Shown in pieces: positions 1-10,881 of a stretch of 64,000 bases of DNA. The stretch comes from Lactarius indigo. Its lineage: Eukaryota; Basidiomycota; Agaricomycetes; Russulales; Russulaceae. Both the position numbers and the translations under genes were made by a program. The DNA lies in NCBI GenBank assembly GCA_025766275.1, contig JAFKAC010000004.1, positions 1,674,001 through 1,738,000 of the forward strand, in the 5' to 3' direction. Below the pieces are notes generated by a model that searched no databases, had not been told where the DNA came from, and saw nothing but the letters and a program-made list of their open reading frames with translations. Position 1 is the stretch's first letter; every line of letters begins with the position of its first letter.

Positions 1-434
1 GCATCGGGCGTTGTCTTCATTATAATTGGATAGGTTTTGCTTGGCTCTAAGTAGTGTGGCTCTCGGAACAATACCGTGACTGTACAGCCTGAGTCAAGCG
101 ATGCTACTGCGGTTTTCATAACAGTCGCCAATTTTGACCACATTGGAGATATAGGCGAGGGTCGAATGGGCATCTCGGTGATCGGGCCGAATTTTTCCAT
201 CCACATTAATCACGTGTCGGCCTTATTCGGGGCTATTTGCCGGGTCGATTGAACGTTTGAACTTGAAAGTCTGATGCTGAGCTAACCTTGCAGTGAGCAA
301 ATCCCGCCTGAGGAGTTCCCCCCCTCTTAACTGGCACGCAAATGAGCCTAAACTAGGGTTGCACGGTCCTTGGGGATCGAACCCTCACACAGGGTCAGAC
401 ACAATTGGCAGTGTATGTGACAGTATGTCAGTCT
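1..434. other. No gene seen at left edge
   Basis: I see no open frame with a recognisable protein and no repeat shared with the rest of the window. A short box near 350-365 looks like a tRNA B box on the minus strand but has no matching A box or acceptor stem. Confidence 0.5.
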
Positions 435-690
435 GAGATAAGTTCCGTTCCGAGTCCGCGTTCCGCATACCCTTGGTCAAAATCCCGGCCCTCGTGATTG
501 ACCCGATTGCAAGGACTCAAGTCATAATGCTGGCTGTCATGTCCGTGTTTTTTTTTGTTTCAAAAATTGAAGTCTTTGGTCATCATGTCTGGACCTAATT
601 AATGTACATATTGAAGCACACTGATTACGGTAACTGAAAGGGCAGTGACTGCCCGTTGGAGAGTAAGCCCGCCTCGCCTAGTAAAGTCAA
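435..690 (+). pseudogene. Truncated 5' copy of the F-box gene at 6736
   Basis: This stretch aligns by eye with 6583-6860, the upstream region, first exon and first splice donor of the F-box gene. Shared landmarks in the same order are the 'ttccgttccg..gtccgcg' box, 'ttgacccgattgc', 'ataatgctggctgtc', a poly-T followed by 'gtttcaaaaa', an ATG followed by TCT, and the donor-side box 'gcccgcctcgcct'. The coding part (about 588-680) has lost most of the F-box sequence and carries stops, and nothing corresponding to exon 2 follows. I read it as the remnant of a partial duplication. The match covers promoter plus exon 1 and includes intron sequence, so it is a DNA-level copy and not a retrocopy. 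Its edge lies only 30-40 bases from the stop codon of the NLR-like gene. Confidence 0.7.
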
Positions 691-722
691 CATATAGGGT
701 ACGAAAATTAGGGCGCTACACT

Positions 723-3700
723 CTATTCTACACTGGCGAGGCTGCGTGATAGCAACTGTGCGATCGTGTGATGTCCTCTCGACGACGCAATCTGAAACAG
801 AGTCTGACCTTTATCATCCTCTACACCTACATTTGCACCGTGCTCGAGCAGCAGGCGCACGACATCGGCCACGGGTTCCTGGCGAGATATTGCGAGGTGC
901 AGAGGTGTTGAGTGGCTTCCATCGCATGCGTTGACTTCCAACCCATGCTCAATCAATAGCTGCACAGTTTTAGCATTCCCCTTGGACGACGCCAAGTGCA
1001 AAGGCGTCGAGTGGCCCTCATCCTCGGCATGGACATCCGCCCCATGCTCGATTAGTAGCTGCACGGTTTCGGCATTCCCCAAGGAAGACGCCAGATGCAA
1101 AGGTGTTTTGTGGCTCCTATCCTTCATGTTGATATTTGCCCCGTGCTGGATTAATAGCTGCACGATTCTAGCATTCCCACGGGACGACGCCAGGTGTAAA
1201 AGCGTCCGGTGGCTCTTGTCTTGGGCGTGGATATCCGCCCCATGGTCGATCAATAGCTGTACGGCTTTAGCGTTCCATGAAGACGATGCTAGATGCGAAG
1301 GCGTCGAGTGGTCTTCGTCCTGAGAGTGGACGTCCGCCCCGTGCTCGATCAATAACTGTAAAGTCTCCGTATTCCCAGAGGACGAAGCCGAGTGCAAAGG
1401 CGTCGAGCGACACCCATCCTTTGTGTTGACATCCGCCCCGTGCTCGATCAATAGCTGCACAGTTTCAGCGTTCCCCCAGGATGACGCCAGATGCAATGGT
1501 GTCTTGTGGCTCTGGTCTTGTGCATTTGCGTCTGCCCCGTGCTGGATTAATAGGCGTACAATTTTAGCATTCCACCTGGACGACGCGAGATGCAAAGGCA
1601 TGGCGTGGTCCCCATCGCGTGCGTTGACATCCGCCCCGTTCTCGATTAGTAACTGCACAATTTCGGCATTCCTCCGAGACAACGCCAGGTGCAAAGGCGT
1701 CGAATGGCTCCCGTCCCGTGTGTTGACATCCGCCCCGTATTGAATCAATAATCTTACAGTTCTGGAATTCCCCCAGGACGACGCCAGATGTAAGGGCGTT
1801 GAGTGACTCCCATCTTGCGCGTGGATATTCGCCCCGTGCTGGACTAATAGCTGCACAGTTCCAGCAGTTTCCTTGCACGATGCTAGATGTAAAGGTGTCT
1901 TGTGGGTCTGATCTCGTGCGTTTACATCTGCCCCGTGCTGGATTAATAGCCTAACCGTTTTAGCGTTCCACCTGCCAGCAGACAGCGCCAGATGTAGAGG
2001 TGCTGTGCGGCTCCCATCCCGTGCGTTGACATCCGCCCCGTTCTCGATTAGTAGCTGCACAATTTCAGCATTCCTCCGGGAAAAGGCCAGGTGCAAAGGC
2101 GCTGAGTGGCTCCGGTCCTGTGTGTTGACGTCCGCCCCATGCCGAATCAATAGCTGCACCGTTCTGGCATTCCCGAAGGATGACGCCAGATGTAAAGGAA
2201 CTGAGTGGCCCCCATCCTGTGCGTGGATATCTGCCCCGTTCTGGATTAAGAGCTGCACAGTTTCTGCGTTCCCCTTGTATGACGCTAGATGCAAAGGCGT
2301 CGAGTGGCTCCCGTTCTGTGCATTGATATCCGCCCCATGCTCTATCAATAGCTGTACAGCTTGAGCGTTCCCCTTGGATGACGCCAGGTGCAAAGGCGTC
2401 GCGTGGTTCCTATCCTGAGCGTGGACATCTGCCCCGTACTGGACGAGTAATAGCTGCACAGTTTCAGCATCCCCCTTGTATGACGCCAGATGTAATGACG
2501 TCTTGCGGCTCCCATCCACTGCGTTGACATCTGCCCCAAGCTGGATGAAAAACTGCACAGTTTCGGCACTCATTGAAGATGACGCTAGAAGCAACAGCCT
2601 CTGGAGGTCTTTGTTTGCGTCCACCCCATGCTGGATCAATAGCCGTACAATATCGACGTGTCCGCCTGCCGATGCTTCGTGCAATGGGGTAATGTTGGCC
2701 CTAGACGCGGCGTTAGGATCTACACTGTGTCCTAATAGGACTTGAACAATGTCTATGCGTCCCTTCGCCGCTGCCAAGTGGAGTGGGGTCATGTGATCAT
2801 CTTGTTGCGCATTTACATTCGCACCAGTGTTCAGTAACCATTGTGCGACATCCACAAATCCGTCCATTGATGCGGCATGAAGTAGAGTGCGACTTTGGTA
2901 ACCTATCATATGCAGGGCCGCGCCGTGCTGGTGTAGTAGCTCTGCAATTTGAATGTGTCTATTGTACAATGCCGCTACCAGCGGACTCTTGTTAAGTCCG
3001 ACCCTAGCGTTCACATGCTGCGGGCCCTTGGTGATGAGATATTTCGTTAAGTCGCGGAATCTGCAGAAAGAAGCGTAGTATAGACATAACGGAGCATAGT
3101 CCTCGCTTAATGAAGATGTCCGGGAGGGATGGATGCCAGCGTATAACCCATTATCACCTTCCAGGAAAGATGACCACTCTTTGTCGACATCATAATACTT
3201 GAGCCAAGCTGCAAAATATGGTTTCGCCTGATCAAAAAGGTGTCGCATCCCAGCTTCTACGCGTAACGACACATCCTCGAATTGGGCATGCACCACCCAG
3301 TACTGAGCCGCGTATCGAGCCTGAGGGGAGCTACTTTCGACCTCGTCACTGCCAATGTCAACGCTATTGTTGTCCGACTGGAGTAATATTCCCAGGCAAG
3401 CCCGAGCCATGACGGTGTGTGCTGGTTCGAGACTGATACGAAAGTGGGAAATGTCTGTTTTTAGGTCGGCAAGGCGATCCGATGTCAAAAACTCTTTCAC
3501 CGAGAAATGAGCGAATTGCACGACACGGGTATTGAAAGTTCGGTCGCTGACGATGACGACCAGGTTAGAGCACATGGACAGGACGCCTTGTTGCTGGTCG
3601 CCCCATCGCCAATCTCTGTTTAGAGTCGGTATTCCTTCCTTGGCCCCGTCAAAGTCGAGCGCAATAACTTCTGCAAGCTCCTCGATACGAAGTGGCCGAC

Positions 3701-5954
3701 TCGCCACCGCAAGGCACTGTAAGAGACGATAGGCTTGATGTGGGTTGACCTTCCCAACTTCTCTTAACATGCGCTCGTATGTCTCGTCCAAAGATTTGGG
3801 CAGTTCTTTAAGGACGCGCCGGAGGTTCTGTGGGAGGCAATTTCGCAACGTTTCGAGCTGACAGAAGACCCATCGGAACCTGTGAAATAACATAAACCAG
3901 GGTTATAATCACCCATATATTCACCTACATTCCGTCAGCCCTTTCTGAGAGTGCCTCGATTACATGTTTCTTGTCCTCTGGCCTCCATCTCTTCATAAAT
4001 TTCCCTGAGCCAACGTGGACCACAGATCGGACGTAATCGCAAATATCCTTCTGTTGCCCGTATTCCTCTTGAAGCGAGACAGTGTGAGATGCCAGTGGCT
4101 CAAGTGCATCACTAATGTCTACCTCGAGACGACTGGTCACACAGACATGAAGATTCGGGAGTCGAAGGCTGACGAGATCCTTTACAAGATCAAGGACCTG
4201 TTCGCGGGGGGACGGAAATCGGATGTGTCGGGACATTCGTCAAGGGCATCCATAATAAGATAAACTGGGCGTTGATATGGGAGGGTGAGCATCTCCTTAA
4301 GACATTTCGTTAATGCGCTGTCGCTGGGACGACGCCCTCCGCTGTCGTGCGCCTTGTAAAGGCGGGAAAATATGTCGCAAAAAGGATTGGAACGAGAAGA
4401 AAGTTGGGTGAGAAGTGAGGGAAGCACATTGCGGCGGGCTTTCTTGTCGATGTCCCGAAAGTCAAAGTAAAAATATGCCATCGAAGCCGATCCCGCTTCG
4501 CACAGGGTCGTGATGTCTTTGATGATAGCGGAGCTATTCAACGACCATAAGCTTCCCCAGGTTCGCGGGATTGGAGTAGAAACGAACCACAGGACGCTTT
4601 TCCCGGACCCCGCTGCGAAACGTGTGATTCATAAGATGACCGAAGCGATTAGAGGTAAAAGAAGCGCACGTTTCCCGTGGATCCACAGTAAGGAACCAGT
4701 CATCTTCCATTCCTTGAATTTGTCACCTTTAAAGAACCACTCCGCTGTTCCCTCGTGTTGACGATCGCTTGCAATGTTGTGATTTGTGGATGGATCAGGT
4801 GGAGATTGCCATCTCCTTAGGGTCTCTCGTAATTGATTCCCTGCGATCGCGTTAGATACTCGACTGTCAGCGGAGATGGGACTGATTACGAACGCTTCAC
4901 ATCGTCTACGTCGTCCGCCGTTTGTTGGACGATCGACTTCACTTTCGTTGCGATTGCCTTTACTTCCTTGCCAGTCTAGATGGTAAAAGTCAGCGATGGC
5001 GCCAGCGACCAGCTGAACACACATTGCCCACCATTGGCTATTGTTTGTACTATTTCGCCAACTGCTTTGATGTTGTCATTCACAACCTGTACCTTCTCGT
5101 CGACACACCTCACTCCGTCGCCGACTCCCGTAACTTTGTTATCGATGTTGTGAGTAATCTTCAGAAGCTGTGCACTCGCCATCACGACCTCTTCATTCGT
5201 CAGTGTGTCGAGCTTCTTTAGCCCATCCTCCAGATCTGTTTTTCCCGCTATCCTCTTCACAAATTTTTCTGAACCAATATGAGTCCCGAGAAACGTATGG
5301 CGGAGGACAAACTCACTCGCTAGACCCCGTTTCATTTCCTTTGTGGCGGTCGCGAGGATACCCAAGACCTCAACTGTGATTTGCACCATTTTGTTCGTCA
5401 TCGCCGCAGTTAGCGGGAATTCGGTATAAACCTCGAGCCGCCCGAAGAAGCTTTCAATGCGTCCGAAGATATCGGCGACAGGTGTCTTGGCTCGCGGCAA
5501 CATCCTTAGCTGCCTAAGAACACCCGGCGTCGTTACAAGGGCCCGCACGAGAGAACAAACCAAGCCACTCACCAAGAGGAGGATACCAAAGCCAGCAAAA
5601 ACCACCTTGGCGAGTGAGAATATCTGCCGAATCGACATCAGAGTGAAATCACTGACAGACGGGTTGATATTTACCAGACCGACACCTTCGCTGAGCGTCG
5701 TAGAGAAGGCATAAAGCACGTTGACGGTTGGAAGGAACCATTTTTTCGACCTATCATCGCCGCCAATCCGAAATGGGTCGACTTGAAATACAGCCAGAAT
5801 GGTGGCGGGAGAAATCACAATTTTCCAGGCTGTTTGAAGAGATTCGTGCTTCTTAAGATCCTTCTTGGTCTTTTTCTTGTACGACTTCAAAGCGGCATCA
5901 AAGATGCTCTCGATATTGGACGATGGAGAGGTAGTTTCGGGAAGTTTGGGACAT
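723..5954 (-). CDS. NLR-like STAND receptor: Goodbye-NACHT-ankyrin
   Basis: An intracellular sensor-type NTPase of the fungal NLR class. Order: an N-terminal Goodbye-type helical domain (about 5930-5400, with 'SYKKKTKKDLKKHESL' and 'LYAFSTTLSEGVGL'); a hydrophobic segment near residues 115-140; a heptad-like stretch (about 5150-5000); a NACHT NTPase with Walker A 'GKPGSGKS' split by introns and Walker B 'YLIMDALDEC' (about 4240); then about 23 ankyrin repeats (3000-723). Introns I can place are 3880-3928, 4534-4587 and 4613-4669; the last two frame a 25-base exon holding the P-loop. I could not place the junctions between 4850 and 4990. Two apparent frame breaks occur, near 5938-5942 just after the likely ATG (5954) and near 4212-4217 just after Walker B, so the gene may be broken or misread. 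Known for the family: ligand sensing by the repeats and NTP-driven oligomerisation. The trigger here is unknown. Confidence 0.85.
1450..2250 (-). repeat. Four-ankyrin block duplicated in tandem
   Basis: Within the ankyrin array, repeats 9-12 (about 1850-2250) match repeats 13-16 (about 1450-1850) far better than they match their direct neighbours. The order of marker motifs is the same in both blocks: a 'GN(A/S)RTV' repeat, then 'SRRNAEIV', then 'RWNAK(T/I)VR', then a 'KTPLHLAS' repeat. The offset is about 400 bases, that is four 99-base units; repeat 11 carries two extra residues. This points to recent growth of the sensor by multi-repeat duplication. Confidence 0.75.
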
Positions 5955-6582
5955 AGCAACAGGAACGGGAGATCGATCCGTGTCGAGGGGGTGCTAACAG
6001 TTTGGTGGACAAGGGTGAGAGAATGTCGTGTCGATAAGACTCCAAAGGTGTCATGGTACCCTGCTGAATATGGTAGATAGACGCCGCTGAACCAACATAC
6101 ACAGTGACATGGCGACTGCTATGATCAGATCGTGGGCACATGATCTATGAACATGAAACCCGGAAGCAGTACGGCAAGGCGATACCAGTGCCCGCAGAAA
6201 CCTCTTGGTTGGAATGGCTGTACTATATGCGTTCAGGCGCAACTCGTTATCACATCAGGAGGCCCCAACATGCTGTGGATGCCTGTCTTTGGATCTAGTG
6301 GGATAAGAATATTGGCTCGTTATATACTGCATGGAATATTGGAAGTACAGACGAAATTGTCATAATGTATGAGCCCATCAACAGGCTCACATTATGACAA
6401 TTTTGACTGTAGGCAGAAAGCAATGTCTGTGGGGATTGCTGCAGCCAAGGGTACTATGCGAGATATATGTACACGGGTTTGCCGCAACGTGCTTGTATCA
6501 GGTACTTGTCTTCACCTAACCAGAAGCTGGGTCCAGTGTATAAGATAGGCGCTCGATTACGTACGCCCCCCTATTTGCATGT
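5955..6582. other. Intergenic, no gene seen
   Basis: This is the divergent spacer between the NLR-like gene (minus) and the F-box gene (plus), so it should hold both promoters. I see no convincing protein and no clear TATA box at the expected places. A short inverted repeat around 6357-6405 ('caattttgtcataatg' type sequences on both sides of 'caacaggctcac') could form a hairpin. Confidence 0.4.
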
Positions 6583-6735
6583 CAGATAAAATTTCCGTTC
6601 CGCGTCCGCGTACAGTACCCTTTGGTAGGATAGAGTAATTCCCCGTGGTTGACCCGATTGCGGGGATTCAAGTTATAATGCTGGCTGTCCGTGCCCAGCG
6701 TTTTTTTTTTGTTTCAAAAACTGGAACCTTCGATC

Positions 6736-8605
6736 ATGTCTTTGAATCTAAATCGTATCCTCCCTCTTCCTGATGAACTTATCTCATACATTTTGGAGCA
6801 AACCGATTCCAAGGCAGTGATTGCCTGTCGAAGAGTAGGCCCGCCTCGCCTCCTTCCCTTGCAGTCATTAAGCCATCGCTAGTCATGCCGCCGTCTCAAA
6901 GACATAGTGGATGACTCCTCCGCCCTTCAATACCTCGTGGAGTTGAGCGCTGCCAGGATGTGCGATGGGGCGCCGAGTGCCGTTGGGCATGCAGAGCGGC
7001 TAACCAGATTGCAGAAGGCCCAGGCTGCGTGGAGGAGCTCTTCGTGGTCTCCGGTAGATCACTTCCCTTACTCAAAAGAGATGTCCCCGTTCCCCGTGAC
7101 GGCATCGGGAAACCTGGTGGCATTTCGGAGCGACAGGAGTCGCATGGGCGAGTTGCTCATGCTGCGATTTCCTTCTGATTTGCGTGGCATCCCAGAGCAG
7201 CTTTGGTACTTGGACCTGGACTGCGATCGTTTGGAATCGATCTGCCTAGACGATACCCAAGATCTTCTCGTTTTTTCATCGTGAGTTTCACAAATATTAG
7301 GGTCTCTGCATCCGGTGGGAACATCTTTCTTAGTTCACATTACATCCACATTCGCACACTCTCCACCGGAGGAGTCCACCCCCTTGACAAGCACATCTGG
7401 CACCATACGCTCTCATTCAGATTACGAGGCGTTCGATCTGCACATCCATGGAGACCTGCTCTCCTTCGTCGGAGCATCGCACATCCTCGTATGGAATTGG
7501 AAGACCGGCGATCGTCTGGCAGAAATCGCAAGCGTCTCTCCTTCGTGTCCCTTTTCGAAGGATGCGGTTTTCGCTGACTCTTTCTCAGCCTTTAACCACC
7601 AGCGCGCCGTGCTGCGCCTTCCTCGACGACAGGCACATCGTCTTTACGCACTACAACCCCACGCGGGAGCCGCGCACCGATCAGCTTCCAAGGTGACGAC
7701 CCTGCCCGAGAGCGACAACACCGGCCCGTTCGGCGCCGAGCTCCTATCGCTTCGCGCTGGACCTACCGATGCACTCCCCACCGTACTTCACCGAGCTGCA
7801 CGTGAACACGCCGCCGCCGCGCCCGGCGGGCGCGTACGGGCGCGGGCTTTTCTACCCCGATCCGCGCCGCAAGCTGCTCGCGCTCGAAGGTCGGCGCGAT
7901 CACGGTCGAGGGGTTCACGGCAGTGTTCACGCTACACACGCTGTACGTGCCGCACGACGCGTTCCTGTCCTACATTGCGGCGCACCCCGCGCCCCCACCC
8001 CCGCAGCAACCCGGAGATCCGATCCCAATCGACGTGCCGTGGGAGGCGTGGGGCCCCGGGAATACCCGCCTCGTGACCGTCCCGAACGTCGCGCATAGCC
8101 GCTACCTCGGCCTGTACAAGGTCTGCGGCATGCACGCGCTCAGCGAGCCGCCCATCCTCATCGACGACGGGATACTCTGCATCATGGACTACCTCCCGTC
8201 CCGTGCGCCGCCGCCTGCAGAGTTGGGCGACGGCAGCGTGCGTGGCGAACAAGCAGATTCTATGCTCGTCTCCCCGAACGACAGCGCTACCGAGGAGCCG
8301 CGGGCTTCGGGTTCTTCCGGTGACGGCGCCATAGCGGCGCATCAAGAGTTGCCGCGTGTGCCACCACCACCGACGCCGCCGGACACGTCGATCCCGTATA
8401 GCATCAAGGGCATCCCGCTCCCAGAGGGACTGGAATCTGATAGTGTCCGTTGCGTGCTCTGTGAGGACGTGGTGGTGCTGTTTGAGGTGGGTACCATTTA
8501 TCATTTATCATAGTTATCGCCCAGCCGGGGCCGTTGTCGGCGTGGCTGACTACTTGGTCGCGCAGTTCTCTGTCGGCAATCCCGAACGGCCCAGCCAAAG
8601 GATAG
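6736..8605 (+). CDS. F-box protein with beta-propeller-like body
   Basis: A likely substrate-recognition subunit of an SCF-type ubiquitin ligase. The start at 6736 opens an F-box ('LPDELISYILEQTDSKAVIACRR'-type) that continues across an intron at 6835-6882 into 'SCRRLKDIVDDSS'. Further introns fit at 7281-7333, 7534-7588 and 7693-7740. The body includes 'IHIRTLSTGG' and 'ILVWNWKTGDRLAEI', the blade-like motif of a large agaricomycete F-box family, and later 'FALDLPMHSPPYFTELHVNT' and 'VFTLHTLYVPHDAF'. Apparent one-base insertions break the frame near 7411-7425 and 7889-7891. The 3' end is uncertain: an intron starting at about 8491 would give a stop at 8605, while another reading runs to 8802. 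The substrate is unknown. The first exon and upstream region are duplicated at 435-690. Confidence 0.7.
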
Positions 8606-9701
8606 ACAGGATGTTCTATCATCCCTATCTAACTATCGAGCGCGTTCCACCGAGGCCCGGAACTGTTGCGAGTCTGGAGGCTTCTAAATGCCGTATCCGA
8701 GTCGTCGAGACAGGTGTAGTTCCGGGTCGAGGTCTCGACTACCCCCCCATCTTAAAATATAGTTGTTCGGAATCAGGAGATCTGCGTAGTGGAGTTTTTT
8801 AATCTGTCGCCTCAACGGCAATGCGCATTTAAACCGTTTTTATCAAATACAAGGTAGGGCCGAGCATTGTGTATCTTCATGATGAAGTATGGATGTGGGT
8901 CATGTATGTACAAAAATATGCTGGTGACAATACAAATCCGAAGAGATCCGTGACGACATAAAAGTCATCCATCCGTCGTTCCTCCAGGGGAACAATCGTT
9001 TTGGGAAATCGTCGACTCGAGGAGGAGCTCTGACGGGCCACGGCAGAACGACGCGTGTTACAAGGAACCCCACGAGTAGCAGCGACAGCTGCTCCCGCTC
9101 CTGTTGTCCCATCGCAGCCTCGAAAGGCCGAACCCAGGGATGACAAGTGGAGTAGTCGTGAGTGCGCCAAAACCATGAATGTGCGCCCCGTGGCGCTCAC
9201 CCGCCGCACGCCCCCGAAGAGAAAGAGAAAAGAAAAAAAAGAAAGGGTGTAAAGTAAAGCGCCGTTAGCTCCGCGCAGTTCCAGCAGTCCCGCCGCTTCA
9301 TCCTGCACGTATGGCCGACAAGCCCCCTACCCACCGCCTTCTCTAACCTCCCTCTTTCTGCGCGCGTCCGTCTCTGGGAGGGCCGTTTTTTTAACACCGC
9401 TGGGGTGTATGAGGCGGGGAGCGACGACAAGCACAGCTCGAGATGTCTGAGATCAGCGTCCCCGCCTGACCCTCAGTAACGACGACCGACGCAGTGCCCT
9501 GCTAACCCGCTACGTCCGATGATCCGTCCGTCCCCAGTTCAACTGGCCCGGAGATGCGAGGGGGGTGGCGCGTGTTAGAAACGCACCTTGACCTCCCCCC
9601 GAGGGAACCGGAATCGGCGTCGGTAGTGTGGGCACTCCAGCGCCCGCTCGGAGCTTCTGCTGCTGTTGCTGCTGCTTGCCACTCCTCGGAGAACACCCGG
9701 G
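8606..9701. other. Intergenic, no supported gene
   Basis: Apart from a possible alternative 3' end of the F-box gene up to 8802, I see only low-quality frames. The longest, on the minus strand at 8877-9308, is a phenylalanine-rich and serine-rich frame without a family signature. The region is the convergent 3' side of the F-box gene and of the coiled-coil gene on the minus strand. Confidence 0.4.
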
Positions 9702-10881
9702 TCATGCGCGGGACGGAGCCGGAAGGCGGTAATACTCAGCGCCCGTGAACGTGTGCGCGTTGCCTCTGCCTCCTTCTGCGCGAATCTCCTTGCGGGTGCG
9801 GGCCTCCCATGCGCGGACTTGCTGCTCGCGCAGCTCCGCCTCACGGATGCGCCGCGTCGCCTCCTCGTTCTTGCGCCGGGCGTTCTCCTCGTGGCGTGCG
9901 GCAACCTCTTCCCGCCGACGGGCCTCCTCTGCGTAGCGCAGTGCGGCGGCCTCCTTCCGCTGAACTTCCTGCTCCCGCTTCTGTACAGCAGGCGCGGTGC
10001 ATCCTGGTAGCGCCGGTCCATCTCGGCGTCCTTATCGTGCGTGGAACCAACCTGATGATGCTTCGGACGGGCTCGAGACGGACGGAAGTGAGGACGCGGG
10101 TGAGGCGACGGGTGACTGGAACGGCCGGGCCGAGGCATGCTGCGTGATGGAATCACGGCGTACCGAAGGGAATGCACGAGGCGAAGATGATGATGACGAG
10201 GCGATCGGCCCATTTCCGATTGAGACGGACCGCCCTCCCACGGAGCTTCCCCTGGGAACGCCGTTGCGGGAGCTGTTGCGTTGGATGGGAATGGGGATGG
10301 GTTGTGATTGCCGGGAAGGGTGTGGCGCAGGGGAGCGATGGAAGAGAAGAGCTTGAAGGAGGAGAATAGGATACGTCTCTGCGCATATTCTCACGCAAGA
10401 TATTGTCCATGATGGTATGCTGCTCTGCAACGAGGGCGTCCTTGCCGTGAAAATTTCCAAGCAGGCGCCGCTCACGCTCGGCCTCAACTCGGCGCTGGAG
10501 CTCAACGCGTGCCAGCGCACGGATGTCGGCCATGCTCTCGTCATACTCGCGTTGGATAGCCACCTTCTCTTCCGGCGTAGTCGCAGAGGCAAGCGCTGCA
10601 TCCTTTACTGCCTTCACGTCGTCGACGAGGGAAAGGTTAAACTCAGCCTCGACGTCTTCCTTGAGCGCATCGACCCATGGCTCTGGGCTATGGCGAGGTG
10701 CAACAACAGGGATGGATTGAGGTGATGGCGTTTGGGAGTGGCGCGTGGGAATCGGGGCAGTTGGGGAGGGATGAAGAGATGGGGTGCGAGAGCGGGGAAC
10801 CGATGAAGAGGCTTGCGACGGAGTTCGTTCATGAACTGGCGGGGAGGTGCGCTGGACCAGCCTGGGTGCGTAAGTGAACAT
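9702..10881 (-). CDS. Unknown protein with charged coiled coil
   Basis: I do not recognise the family. The start at 10881 opens a Pro/Ser/Thr-rich disordered stretch, followed by an acidic helical segment ('PWVDALKEDVEAEF', then a Glu/Arg-rich run to 'ENMRR' near 10390). A second Ser/Pro-rich stretch (10250-10060) leads into a long Glu/Arg/Ala coiled coil (9985-9750, with 'EEARRREEVAARHEENARRK') and a short tail ending at 9702. The coiled coil lies in a different frame from the segment just before it ('STHDKDAEMDRRYQD'), so a short intron or a single-base break must lie near 9985-10000. Exon joins near 10060 and 10390 are not firm. High codon-third GC and the regular charge pattern favour a real gene. 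Confidence 0.5.

Noticed and set aside
340..370. tRNA-like B box ('ggttcgatcccc' on the minus strand)
   Set aside because: No A box, no pairable acceptor stem and no anticodon arm at the right distance.
931..2364. Plus-strand frames with repeating 'SAPCSINSCTV' patterns
   Set aside because: Antisense image of the ankyrin repeats; periodicity comes from the 99-base unit.
5170..5379. Plus-strand frames inside the NLR 5' half
   Set aside because: Antisense to the Goodbye and coiled-coil region, which has clear family sequence.
8877..9308. Minus-strand frame of 143 codons
   Set aside because: Phe- and Ser-rich with no motif, overlapping a purine-rich tract; no splice-supported extension.
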